A DNA stretch of 64,000 nt from Bin87 sp965207585. Its GTDB lineage: Bacteria > Chloroflexota > Dehalococcoidia > Lucifugimonadales > UBA3495. The position numbers were made by a program, and so were the translations under genes. The stretch lies in contig CBDBMT010000002.1 in the NCBI GenBank assembly GCA_965207585.1, forward strand, positions 248,001-312,000. Reading direction: 5' to 3'. Under the pieces are notes generated by a model. That model made no database searches. It was given only the letters and a program-made list of their open reading frames with translations, and had not been told where the DNA came from. This document shows, one piece after another, positions 1 through 7,825 of the stretch (position 1 is its first letter; every line of letters begins with the position of its first letter).

Positions 1-1304
1 TGCGCTTGCTTGGCCGCGGGTGACGACTCGGGCCGTGGTTGGCGCGGTTCGCGGAGTATCGGCCATGATTTGGCCCACGGCGGTGGGCTCGGTGGCGTCT
101 GAGCCGTAGATCTTGCTCAGTTTGGCCTCGACTTGGCCGGCTTGCCGGCGCTGCTGGGCTATTCCCGACCCGAAGGCCACCGTCGTGTTCGGGAAGGCGC
201 TGCGGAACTCGTCTCGGCGCAGGAGGTCTTGCACCTGTTCGTCCAGTATTGCGGTGGTGGGTTCGTCGAAGGGCAGGCTGAGCAGGATGGCTTGTTCCTG
301 CTCGGTGTTTGCAGTGTGTGCTATTTCGGCGGTGTAGGTCCGGGATTGCGGGCCTGGCTCGGCGAGTTTCCATACTGCTTCGGTCAATTCTGCTGCGGTC
401 TCGTTGATGCTTGAGCGTTCCTCCATTCCGTCGTGCGGCTTGGCGCTGCGGTTGAAGAATGCGCGGCGTTGGCGTTGGCCGCGCTCTGCGTTTTCGCGGA
501 ACGGGATGCGGTTCTGGCTGATGGCCAGGAACCGGTTTCCGGCCTGTTCGTGGCCGGCGACCAGCTCAGTGGGGCGGCGTACGCTGACGTCGCGTACGGC
601 GGCGAGTTCTGCGGCCGTCAGGGCTTCAATAGCCAAAGCGTCGATGGTGGGCGGGTCGCCAAAGGCGTTGTCGCTGAGCAGTACTGGGGTTGCTGGTCCG
701 ATGCTGGACAGCAGCTCTTCCCACAGGCCGTAGTCTCGGAGGTTGCGTTCGAGCGCCGGTTCGGCAGGTATTGCCACTACCGGCAGCATGGCGGCTGCAG
801 GGAATGTCTCCTCCAGCATGCGGTAGACGACATGCCCCAGGCGCACGTGTCCGCCAAAGCCGAGAAAGACGATGACCAGCTGTGCGCGTGATCCTGAGCG
901 GCTGACGATGGCGCGGGCTTCTTCGAGCATGTGCTCGAGGTCGGCGCCCACGGCGGCTTGGTGTTGCATCCAGGCGTCGGGGCGGCGCAGGAACCCGTCG
1001 CTGAAGGGAAGGAACTCCTGCGTGACCGTGATTTTGTCAGCGCCGGCGTGTTGCATTGCGGGCAGCCAGTGGCGCAGGTTCGCGGAATTCAGGTCATAGG
1101 CGATTATGGCGCTGACGCGGTGGCTGATGCCGTATTCCTGGCTGGCTTTCCAGTAGCGGCAAGGCGGTTCAGTGCGGCAGAGCCGATGCCGGCGACGACG
1201 ACGGGTGATGGGTCCTCGTCCTGGGTTTCGATGCTGCCGAGGCTGGCCACGCGGCCGCGTGCGTCGTAGGTGGTGTTTTGCTTCTTTCCGATGCCGAATG
1301 GCAT
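1..1304 (-). CDS. Divergent tubulin/FtsZ-like protein, 3' end outside window, apparent 1-nt frameshift
   Basis: Reading leftward from an ATG at 1304, preceded by AAGGAGG, the protein has a glycine-rich nucleotide-binding-like segment (VVVAGIGSAALNRL, about residues 35-48) that resembles the FtsZ N-terminal loop. The frame then stops at 1104. The -1 related frame is open from about 1195 to the window edge. It carries RVSAIIAYDLN, like the FtsZ 'aiNTD' strand, and LVIVFLGFGGHVRLGHVV, which sits where tubulins have GGGTGTG and is followed by a P-x-E-x-x-x-x-R pattern and a D-N pair. The shift falls near 1145-1160. An in-frame upstream start at 1382 would add a C-x-x-C-containing N-terminus and overlaps the previous gene as ATGA. 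Family assignment is from motif order only; GTPase activity is doubtful because the signature loop is altered. Confidence 0.6.
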
Positions 1305-1378
1305 GCCGGCCTCCTTATGGTTGTTCCAACTGAAGTGGTTGCTGGGGTCGTGGACGCCGTTGCAAACGGCGCAGTAGG

Positions 1379-1651
1379 TCATGTTGGGACCTTTCCTTGC
1401 TTTGGCTGCGTGGCGCGCTTTTCGGGGCGTCGGTGGCTTTCCATGAATTCGAGTGCTGCCGCGGTGACGGCTGGATGAGTTCGGCCGCAGTAGAGGCACG
1501 TGTCGTTGCCGTAACCGGAGGTGTACCGGTGCGGGCACTCGATGGAGGGTAGTGCCTTTTCTGGGGGCTGCCAGCGTATGCTGAAGCGGTTGCCGACGGC
1601 TGGCGTGCTGGTGTGTTCCACTGGCGTATGGATTTGGGCGTTTTGGCTCAT
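1379..1651 (-). CDS. Small zinc-finger-like protein (90 aa)
   Basis: No family is recognised. The protein has a metal-binding-like pattern, E-C-P-H followed about 12 residues later by C-L-Y-C-G-R-T-H (residues 38-59), then a basic C-terminal tail. The stop overlaps a possible upstream start of the tubulin-like gene as ATGA, so the two are probably co-transcribed. The ATG at 1651 follows a GGAAAA stretch. The longer open frame reaching 2509 merges this gene with methyltransferase debris and is not used. Confidence 0.55.
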   Translation of the reverse strand: MSQNAQIHTPVEHTSTPAVGNRFSIRWQPPEKALPSIECPHRYTSGYGNDTCLYCGRTHPAVTAAALEFMESHRRPEKRATQPKQGKVPT

Positions 1652-1680
1652 GGTGTGGGGTTTTCCTGGATTGCAGTTGA

Positions 1681-1902
1681 TCAGACCGTCGAGGCGTTGT
1701 TTGCTCGCGGGTAGGTTCTGATGAACAGCTCCGTCATCTCTTGATTGCGTTCTGCGATGTTGTCCTCGTCCCACTTTTCTCTGGGGATTGCGGTTAGGGC
1801 GGCGCTCATGCGGGTTGAACTGTTGCGGAGCTCCGCCATTTTCATTTGCCAATCCAGATTTTCGATGTTCCGGCTGTGTTGACTCTTGATGATGGTAGTC
1901 AT
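1681..1902 (-). CDS. Hypothetical protein (73 aa)
   Basis: A short, mostly helical, charged protein with no recognised domain. It lies between the zinc-finger-like gene and the methyltransferase remnant in the same direction. No strong Shine-Dalgarno sequence is visible before the ATG at 1902. It is called because its composition is protein-like and its orientation matches its neighbours. Confidence 0.4.
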   Translation of the reverse strand: MTTIIKSQHSRNIENLDWQMKMAELRNSSTRMSAALTAIPREKWDEDNIAERNQEMTELFIRTYPRANNASTV

Positions 1903-2059
1903 GTTGCCGATTTTGCCGGCGGCTTCTCGTCGTGATTCCCGAGTGGGGCGGCGGCGTGCCGAGGGGTACGAGGACCATGATGCTTCGTCGTTGGGGAAGA
2001 GCAGCAGTGACTCGAGGCGATTTCCCTACTCCGACTGCACCGAGGTGCAACAAGATCCA

Positions 2060-2330
2060 ACAGGCAATCCGCTTGCGGCCGAGTCGCTCGGCAGCGATGG
2101 CGACATAGGCGCAGCCAGCGAAACAGTCCAGTACGATGCCGTCCTCGGGGCAGGACGCCTTGATGATGCGCTCGGCAAGGGCGACGGGCTCCTGGGTGGG
2201 GTAGCCAGTGCGTACACTGGACGAGTTAGGTATGTGAGGAACATCATCCCATCTAAAACTTTGAAAAGGACTTGGAGGGCAGGACATACGCTTTGGCTTC
2301 TGCTCGTCCTTGGGTTTCCCATTTTTGGCC
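2060..2330 (-). pseudogene. C-terminal remnant of a beta-class DNA methyltransferase
   Basis: The translated segment contains GYPTQEPVALAERII, then a LDCFAGCAYVAIAAERLG SAM-binding motif. These are nearly identical to the corresponding part of the intact methyltransferase at 36500-38323. The segment just before it (RWDDVPHIPNSS) differs from that gene, so this is a relative and not a copy. Similarity stops abruptly after about residue KRIAC and no catalytic DPPF motif is present. It is a decayed fragment of a restriction-modification or defence gene. Confidence 0.75.
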
Positions 2331-2341
2331 TGCGATGTTAC

Positions 2342-2385
2342 AAAAAACTCCCGCCGGTCAGTTTGGCGACGGCCCGACGGGAGTT
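2342..2385 (-). terminator. Rho-independent terminator (minus strand)
   Basis: AACTCCCG (2346-2353) pairs with CGGGAGTT (2378-2385). On the minus strand the stem is followed by six T residues (2347-2342), which is the layout of an intrinsic terminator for leftward transcription from the 2506-3334 genes. Confidence 0.6.
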
Positions 2386-2402
2386 GAAGGAGGAATGTGC
2401 TG

Positions 2403-2612
2403 ATGAATGACTTGTGCCGAATCTTGGTAGCGGTTTTTGGATCGCTCGCTGCGTTTTTCACTGCAGCAAGCATTGTGATCTTTTTGTATTGTCGCAACTC
2501 GGACTTCACTCAATTGACGACTGAGCAGTGCGTTGCGCTTCTAGTGCTGTGTCTTGCGGTGGCTGCGATATGCGCCGTAACCGTCGTACTTCTCGTACGA
2601 GCAGGTAAATAG
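2403..2612 (+). CDS. Small two-helix membrane protein (69 aa)
   Basis: The protein has two long hydrophobic segments (about residues 5-30 and 44-67) separated by a short polar loop, suggesting a small inner-membrane hairpin protein. The start is the ATG at 2403 because AAGGAGG ends 9 bases upstream; a GTG at 2397 is too close. Its 3' part overlaps an opposite-strand small membrane ORF (2506-2691). No function is recognised. Confidence 0.5.
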   Translation: MNDLCRILVAVFGSLAAFFTAASIVIFLYCRNSDFTQLTTEQCVALLVLCLAVAAICAVTVVLLVRAGK

Positions 2613-2691
2613 CCATCAGCATCAGGAGCATGACGAGCATCATCATCCCATGGAGCACCCAGTGGATAAGTTCGTTGATTCCGCAGTCCAT
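2506..2691 (-). CDS. Small single-helix membrane protein (61 aa)
   Basis: One strongly hydrophobic, methionine-rich helix (about residues 11-32) is followed by a basic cytoplasmic-type stretch and a polar tail. The ATG lies directly downstream of the chimeric DUF499/methyltransferase ORF, with GAGG nearby. It overlaps the convergent gene at 2403-2612 by about 100 bases, so one of the two may be spurious. Confidence 0.4.
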   Translation of the reverse strand: MDCGINELIHWVLHGMMMLVMLLMLMAIYLLVREVRRLRRISQPPQDTALEAQRTAQSSIE

Positions 2692-2692
2692 T

Positions 2693-3334
2693 TTAATTCC
2701 TCAATGTTTGCACGTGGTTGATGTAGGCACCGCGGTTGGCGGCATTCAGGGGATTGTCAGTCGTCCCTGAGATTTTTTTGACCGTGACGGTTGCCACCTG
2801 GGGACGCTTGCCCGGCGCGGTGGCTGTTGTGCGCTGGAGAGGAAGTAAGCGTAGCATTCGCTGATTGGGCTTTCGTCGCAGTTCACGGGTATGCCGGCTC
2901 ATCAGGCGCTTGGCTGGCGCGCTGCGTTGCATCTCGTCCAGCGCGTCTTGGAGGCCGTCGAAGGCGACTATGTTGGCGGAGATGGGTTGAAGTCCGGCTT
3001 GCTCGCTCCAGTAGGAGAGGGATGGGTACCTCGCCGTTGCGGCGAGCAGCAGCAGGCTGTGTGTCTTGCCGCCGCCGTAGCGGCTGTACAGCTGGTAGAC
3101 GGCCGGGGCGGTGCTGTCTGGTCCCTTGGCTACCTGGTCTGTGGCCATGTGCAGGAAGTCGGCGGTGGCCTTGGTGAGGTGGGTGGTGGCGAGGAAGTCG
3201 GTGGTGGAGTTGGGGCTTGCCAGTTCCTGGGCCAGGCCGTTGATGATGTCGGCGGCGTACTGATCGCCGGCTTGCCGGATGGGACGCGGCGGGCACGCGG
3301 TGAGCAGCGGCGTGAGGTTGGTCGTGTTGGTCAT
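2693..3334 (-). pseudogene. Truncated DUF499-type ATPase fused to a methyltransferase N-terminus
   Basis: Residues 1 to about 150 look like the N-terminal part of the DUF499 family: TTDFLATTHLT, then a P-loop RYGGGKTHSLLLL. DUF499 proteins are usually about 1,000 residues and occur beside DUF1156-type methyltransferases in predicted defence islands. The remainder of the ATPase is missing. The last 23 residues (DNPLNAANRGAYI) match the first residues of the methyltransferase at 36500 (DNPLNAVNRGVYI). The ORF is therefore a chimera left by one or more deletions. Its 90-bp upstream region matches that of the 36500 gene. Confidence 0.7.
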
Positions 3335-3424
3335 GGTATCCAGAACCTTGAAAAGTCTCTTCCTGGTGGAAGGCTTGCAACATTCTGGATTGTAATGACC
3401 GTTCCCCGTTTTGCCCCGGGAGCG
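3335..3424 (-). promoter_or_regulatory. Upstream regulatory block shared with the 36500 gene (copy 1)
   Basis: The 90 bases before the ATG at 3334 align without gaps to the 90 bases before the ATG at 36500, with 71 identities by eye. Conserved parts are a GC-rich start (CGCTCCCGGGGCAAAACGGG), TACAAT as a -10 candidate (3394-3389), a small CTTCC/GGAAG hairpin, and the TTCTGGA-ACC bases just before ATG. Confidence 0.6.
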
Positions 3425-3450
3425 CGGTTGAACGCCGCTGTTCCTCGGTA

Positions 3451-3825
3451 GTGGCTACCGATTTTTCCAATGACGCGCTGTTCGATATTTGTTTGCCGGT
3501 ACAGGCTACGCGGTTGGTCTTCCAAGTGCTCTTTGGGTGGTCCGGTTTCAACTGGAAACGCCTCCTGGGAGCGTTGTACTGCCCGGGAAGCGAAGTTTTC
3601 CTGGATGGTGGAGAGCGGTACTATGCGGCGAGATTCGAGACTACTGGAGAGCTGGGAGCTGTGAATACGAGACCGTCATTCTGTAGATGCAGCGTCTGTG
3701 GCTTACCGCTTGACCATCAGGGCAACTGCCCCGACATGTATGAGCATGTCAATGCGGCCTATGACGATGATGACCTGTACGACGACGATGTCCGGGATGA
3801 CTTTGACCCGTTTGACGGCGATTGA
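3451..3825 (+). CDS. Hypothetical acidic protein (up to 124 aa)
   Basis: An open frame from a GTG codon. It has a cysteine pattern in the middle (C-R-C-S-V-C-G, then C-P) and a very acidic D/Y-rich C-terminus. There is no clear ribosome-binding site and no recognised family. An opposite-strand frame also exists here, so support is weak. Confidence 0.3.
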   Translation: MATDFSNDALFDICLPVQATRLVFQVLFGWSGFNWKRLLGALYCPGSEVFLDGGERYYAARFETTGELGAVNTRPSFCRCSVCGLPLDHQGNCPDMYEHVNAAYDDDDLYDDDVRDDFDPFDGD

Positions 3826-3981
3826 TGCTGTTGCCGGCCGGCTCCTGTCATCAGAAGGCGTAATGGGGGCCGTTGAGGTAGACGCGGGTGCCGGCGCGCT
3901 GGTTCGGCCTTTTCGACGCCGATTTGCCTGGTGGCTTCGATGGCTCTGCGCTGGCTTCGGCCAACGCCGGTCGAGTGGCCG

Positions 3982-4002
3982 CCGTTTTGCCCCGGGAGCG
4001 CG
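3982..4002 (+). repeat. Third, isolated copy of the GC-rich upstream motif
   Basis: CCGTTTTGCCCCGGGAGCGC, as at 3406-3426 on this strand and, inverted, at 36409-36428. This copy lacks the TACAAT and hairpin parts of the larger block and has no recognised gene directly attached. Nothing else is recognised in the roughly 230 bases between 3826 and mutL. Confidence 0.5.
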
Positions 4003-4057
4003 TTTCGTAGAGGTGATCACACCCGCCGATGATCGGTTGCATTCGGTTCAGTTATCT

Positions 4058-5866
4058 TCAGCGGCGTCGGAACTCCTGCTCCAGTCGCAGTGTTGAGATC
4101 TGGACGATGGTGGGCCGACCGTGGGGACAGTGGTGGGGCTCGGGCGTTTCGGCCAACTGGTCGATGACGGCCTGCATCTCATCCACGCTCAGCGTGTCGC
4201 CGGCGCGGGTTGCCGAGTGGCATGCGATGGTGGCGGCGATGGCTTGTTGCGGTGAGCTGATTATTTGCTCTGCGGCGAATTCGTCCAGCAGTTGCTGTAG
4301 GACTCGTTCCGGTCCTGGGCAGTGCGGTGCTGTCAGCGGTAAGGGAATGGCGTTGATCTGCCATGTTAGTTCCCCGAGATGCTGTAGGCTGAACCCCTGT
4401 TGCTCGATGAGCGTGAGGTGTTCCACCAGTGCCTCGTGCTGAAACGCGTCGAGAGTGGCTTGCTCGGGAAGCATCAATTTCTGTGAGTTGTCTGGTTGGT
4501 TCGTGCGTTGTCGGAACACGCGGTCGAAGATGACCCGTTCGTGAGCGGCGTGCTGGTCGAGGATATGTAGTCCGCCTGGGCCTTCTGCAAGGATGAAGGT
4601 GCGCTGTGCTTGGCCGATTAGCCGCAGCTGGGGGATGGTGTCTCTGAGGTTGTGTCCGGCCTGTAGGTCAGTGGTGACGAGTGGGTCGTCTAGTTGCTGT
4701 TGACTGCGCCTTTCGCTGTCGTGTCGGGCTGCTGACGGACTGGTGTTGCCGTAGTCCAGGATGGGGCGGGTGATACCTGGTTCCGGCCTAAATCGGGCGT
4801 TGTCCGCTGGCTCCGGGCGGCGGTAGTTTCGTTGACTCGTGCTCGCGAAAGGCCGGTTGGTCGCTTGGTGGATGACGCCGTGAGCGGAGAGCGCTTCGCG
4901 AACGGCGCGCTGGATGGCGGCGAAAATCTTCGACTCGTGGCGGAAGCGAACTTCCTGCTTGGTTGGGTGCGCGTTCACGTCGACCATATCGGCGGACACC
5001 GTCAGGTGGAGCACGGCGACGGGGCGTCGGCCCATGGGCAGGGAGTTGCCGTAGCCCTGCTCGATGGCGTAGGCAAGGTTGCTGTCTTGCACCCAGCGGC
5101 CGTTGACGGTTACTGAGATGTCGTTGCGGTTGGAGCGGTGGATGTCGGTGTTGCCGACGTAGCCGGAGACATGTGCGTCGTCGGCGTCGAGCAGCACTGG
5201 CAGCATTCGAGTGGCCGTGTCGTGGCCCATGATGCTGAGTATGGTTTCCTGGAGCTTGCCGGTGCCGTTGGTGCGGAAGGTCTCGTTGCCGTCGTTGGAG
5301 TACGAGAAGCGCACATGGGGGTAGGCCATGGCGTAGCGAGCCACGACGCGCTGGGCGTGGGCGGCTTCGGTGGGTTTCGTGCGCAGGAACTTGAGTCTGG
5401 CGGGCTGGTTGCCGAACAGGTTCTCGACGGTGATGTTGGCGCCTGCGGCGCTGCCGGCAGGCCGTGGTGGTCCTTCGCGTATGCCGTACGTGATCCGGTA
5501 CTGGGTGGCGGCTGCGTCGTTGGCGTTGTACGTCACGCACGTGAGCTTTGAAACGGCGGCGATTGACGGCAGGGCTTCGCCCCGGAATCCCAGGGTGTCT
5601 ATGCTGAGTAGGTCTTCGACGTTGCGCAGCTTTGAGGTGGCGTGTCTCGAGAATGCGGTCTCGACCTGATGTGCCGGTATGCCGGTGCCGTTGTCCTGCA
5701 CTCTGATGAGCTTGGTGCCGCCCTCTTCGATGGCGACTGATATTTTGGTGGCGCCGGCGTCGATGGCGTTTTCGACCAGTTCCTTTACGACGGAGGCGGG
5801 GCGTTCGACGACTTCGCCGGCGGCTATTTGGGCGGCAACGTTGGGAGGTAGAATTTGTATGTCCAT
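4058..5866 (-). CDS. mutL: DNA mismatch repair protein MutL
   Basis: A 602-residue MutL homologue. The N-terminus has the GHKL ATPase motifs ENAIDAGATKI, DNGTGI and GFRGEAL, followed by the transducer domain. The C-terminal dimerisation/endonuclease domain carries DQHAAHERVIFD (about residue 435), ACHSATRAG and CPHGRP, which mark latent nicking-endonuclease MutLs. The usual motif is DQHAxxExxxxE; here the last acidic residue is Asp. It presumably couples MutS mismatch recognition to strand incision. It lies alone between a decayed island and the CRISPR array and is transcribed away from the array. Confidence 0.95.
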   Translation of the reverse strand: MDIQILPPNVAAQIAAGEVVERPASVVKELVENAIDAGATKISVAIEEGGTKLIRVQDNGTGIPAHQVETAFSRHATSKLRNVEDLLSIDTLGFRGEALPSIAAVSKLTCVTYNANDAAATQYRITYGIREGPPRPAGSAAGANITVENLFGNQPARLKFLRTKPTEAAHAQRVVARYAMAYPHVRFSYSNDGNETFRTNGTGKLQETILSIMGHDTATRMLPVLLDADDAHVSGYVGNTDIHRSNRNDISVTVNGRWVQDSNLAYAIEQGYGNSLPMGRRPVAVLHLTVSADMVDVNAHPTKQEVRFRHESKIFAAIQRAVREALSAHGVIHQATNRPFASTSQRNYRRPEPADNARFRPEPGITRPILDYGNTSPSAARHDSERRSQQQLDDPLVTTDLQAGHNLRDTIPQLRLIGQAQRTFILAEGPGGLHILDQHAAHERVIFDRVFRQRTNQPDNSQKLMLPEQATLDAFQHEALVEHLTLIEQQGFSLQHLGELTWQINAIPLPLTAPHCPGPERVLQQLLDEFAAEQIISSPQQAIAATIACHSATRAGDTLSVDEMQAVIDQLAETPEPHHCPHGRPTIVQISTLRLEQEFRRR

Positions 5867-5958
5867 ACTTACTCATTCCTTTCGGAAATCCGGGACTGGA
5901 AGAACATCCCGGAGTGTTGTTGCTGAATTAGGTCAATCGGCGTGTCCCGTGCAATCGT

Positions 5959-6289
5959 GTTTCAATCCCCACCCGCCCTTCAGGGCGGGTGCTACCGGCG
6001 GATTGGAAGCCGTCGCGCTCGCGATTTTGAAGTTTCAATCCTCACCCGCCCGAAAGGGCGGGTGCTACTGGGTTCCAATCGGCACCGACCCCCTGACCCG
6101 CAGGATTGTTTCAATCCTCACCCGCCCGAAAGGGCGGGTGCTACGTCAGGTACCGGCGGCTTATGGCCGCACTGCAGGCAGTTTCAATCCTCACCCGCCC
6201 GAAAGGGCGGGTGCTACACCCGGTGCTGGAGATCGTAACCGTGCCTGTGCCAGTTTCAATCCTCACCCGCCCGAAAGGGCGGGTGCTAC
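5959..6289 (-). CRISPR. Type I-C CRISPR array: 5 repeats of 37 nt, 4 spacers
   Basis: Repeats lie at 5959-5995, 6032-6068, 6108-6144, 6181-6217 and 6253-6289; spacers are 36, 39, 36 and 35 nt. In the transcribed (minus) orientation the repeat has an 8-bp GC-rich palindrome with a 4-nt loop and ends GGATTGAAAC, typical of type I-C. The four repeats nearest cas2 are identical. The distal one (5959) has a changed loop (TTCA for GAAA) and a base change in the tail, as expected at the trailer end. cas2 and the leader are therefore on the high-coordinate side. The array is short. Confidence 0.97.
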
Positions 6290-6442
6290 TCCTATTCGGG
6301 GTTTTTCTACTTGAACATCGCGAACCTCCTGTTTTCTCGCCGGGCGAGCGTTAAAATTCACGGTTTTCGTCGCGTCGATTTAGTACGGCGTAAGCACGAA
6401 CGCGAACCTCCTGCTTGAAAGGGCAATCGCAACGGGTTCGCG
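6290..6442 (-). promoter_or_regulatory. CRISPR leader region
   Basis: About 150 bases between the cas2 stop and the first perfect repeat, more AT-rich than the surroundings. A 13-bp direct repeat (CGCGAACCTCCTG on the plus strand) occurs at 6319-6331 and 6401-6413. On the transcribed strand each copy contains AGGAGGT, and the proximal one precedes a 3-codon ATG...TAG mini-frame. Leaders hold the array promoter and adaptation signals; which bases do this is not determined. Confidence 0.6.
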
Positions 6443-6742
6443 TCACACCAGCAGCGGACCGCTGAAGTCGATCACATTGCTGATTCCGTATTCCTCGACC
6501 CGGTGCTTGCGCCCGCCGGGAATCTTGTAGAACCGGATGCTGTCTTCGTTCTCGTCCATGATGTCGAGCAGATTGGCCTTCATTTCGATGAAAGTCGTGT
6601 CGCTGACCGTGCATTCAAAAACTGACTTCTGGACCCGCTGGCCGTAGTCTTCACAAGTTTTCGCTACCCGCCGCAGGCGCGCACGGCCCTCGGTAGTTTC
6701 GGTACTGACGTCGTATGTAACCAGAACCCACATTGCGTTCAC
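6443..6742 (-). CDS. cas2: CRISPR-associated endoribonuclease/adaptation protein Cas2
   Basis: 99 residues, standard for Cas2. The ferredoxin-like fold starts MWVLVTYDVST with the conserved Asp, followed by RRVAKTCEDYGQRVQKSVFEC. It forms the spacer-integration complex with Cas1. The start overlaps the cas1 stop, so the genes are translationally coupled; a second ATG three codons in is also possible. Confidence 0.97.
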   Translation of the reverse strand: MNAMWVLVTYDVSTETTEGRARLRRVAKTCEDYGQRVQKSVFECTVSDTTFIEMKANLLDIMDENEDSIRFYKIPGGRKHRVEEYGISNVIDFSGPLLV

Positions 6743-7773
6743 CGGGACACGAAGGCGGGATAATGTTGCAGGTCTCCACGCAGATGACGTGCCAGCAATC
6801 GGGCTTGCAGATGCGGCAAAAGCCCAATGGGCGTCTTGCGTTGCGCCACTGGATGCGTGATCTCTTCCGCCTTCCGTTTCTGATAATTCGTTAGCAATGT
6901 CTTTCGACCTTCCTCGGTGAGAGAGACACCACCGCCCAGGCTGGTTTCGAAGTGCTCGGAGTTCAGTTGGCGCCGGTTGATCAGCGTCAACGCCAAGCGG
7001 TCGGCCAAGAATGACCGAAACTCCTCCATCAGGTCAAGCGCGAGTGATGGGCGACCAGGGCGGACCGCATGGAGAAAACCGATTTGGGGGTCCAAGCCGA
7101 CACCTTCGCAAGCGGCTTGGCATTCCGCCCGGACCAGCGCGTAAAGGAACGACAGCATGGCGTTGATGGGGTCCCGAGGTGGGCGCCTGTTTCTGCCGTC
7201 GAATTTGAAAGCCGGATCCGGCGCGCGTATCAGGTGGTCGAAAGCTGAGAAGTACACCGCGCCGGCGCGACCCTCGTTGCCGCGGATCTCGTTCAGGGTG
7301 CCTGCCTTCTCCAAGTCACCGATGGTGTCCGCCATGTACTTTGCGGCTTGCCGCAGCTCGGCCTCTGATTCAGTTTCCCGGGTCTGACGCGCCTCTCTCA
7401 TCAGGAGTGAGCGGCCGTTCTGCACCTTGGCAGCCACGATGTTTCGGGCGATGGCGGCGGAGCGTTCGTGGTCCTGATACGCTTCATGCTGCGCCAGCCG
7501 GAGCAGTACGTTTCCCGAAGTCGGACCTACTACTTTAGCCCGAAAGCGACCGCTGCGGCTGAGAAAGACCAGATCGCGCTGGTCTTCGGCGCATTGCGCC
7601 ATGGCGGCCGGGGACACGCTTACTCTGCCGAAGCAGACCACGGCTCCCAGGTGGTGCACCGGGACCTGTAGGAGCGTCGCGCCGTCCGCTTCGACTTTGA
7701 GAGTGCGGTGGTCGACGTGTACGTAGGCCCCTTGGGTGGAGACGTACAGGGTGTTGAGTAGTTCGTGGGCCAC
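6739..7773 (-). CDS. cas1: CRISPR-associated integrase Cas1 (type I-C)
   Basis: 344 residues from a GTG at 7773 preceded by GAGGAAA; the longer open frame to 7857 overlaps cas4 in another frame and is not used. Catalytic features are visible: the Glu in RGNEGRAGAVYF, and the His and acidic residues in FLHAVRPGRPSLALDLMEEF. Cas1 with Cas2 inserts new spacers at the leader-proximal repeat. It lies between cas4 and cas2, the normal type I-C adaptation order. Confidence 0.97.
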   Translation of the reverse strand: MAHELLNTLYVSTQGAYVHVDHRTLKVEADGATLLQVPVHHLGAVVCFGRVSVSPAAMAQCAEDQRDLVFLSRSGRFRAKVVGPTSGNVLLRLAQHEAYQDHERSAAIARNIVAAKVQNGRSLLMREARQTRETESEAELRQAAKYMADTIGDLEKAGTLNEIRGNEGRAGAVYFSAFDHLIRAPDPAFKFDGRNRRPPRDPINAMLSFLYALVRAECQAACEGVGLDPQIGFLHAVRPGRPSLALDLMEEFRSFLADRLALTLINRRQLNSEHFETSLGGGVSLTEEGRKTLLTNYQKRKAEEITHPVAQRKTPIGLLPHLQARLLARHLRGDLQHYPAFVSR

Positions 7774-7825
7774 GGTGTTTTCCTCGGTGGGAGGCGGGCG
7801 TCTTTTGGCCCATTGCCGACACGGA

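Noticed and set aside
113..1269. Several plus-strand frames at the left edge
   Set aside because: They are antisense to the tubulin-like gene, which has the recognisable motifs on the minus strand and stays open to the window edge.
4788..5876. A 362-codon minus-strand frame over mutL
   Set aside because: Arg-rich, wrong-frame reading of mutL, which itself has all family motifs.
5889..5914. Hairpin TCCGGGA/TCCCGGA between mutL and the array
   Set aside because: Only 7 bp, no T run, and too close to the mutL start to be a convincing terminator; left unannotated.
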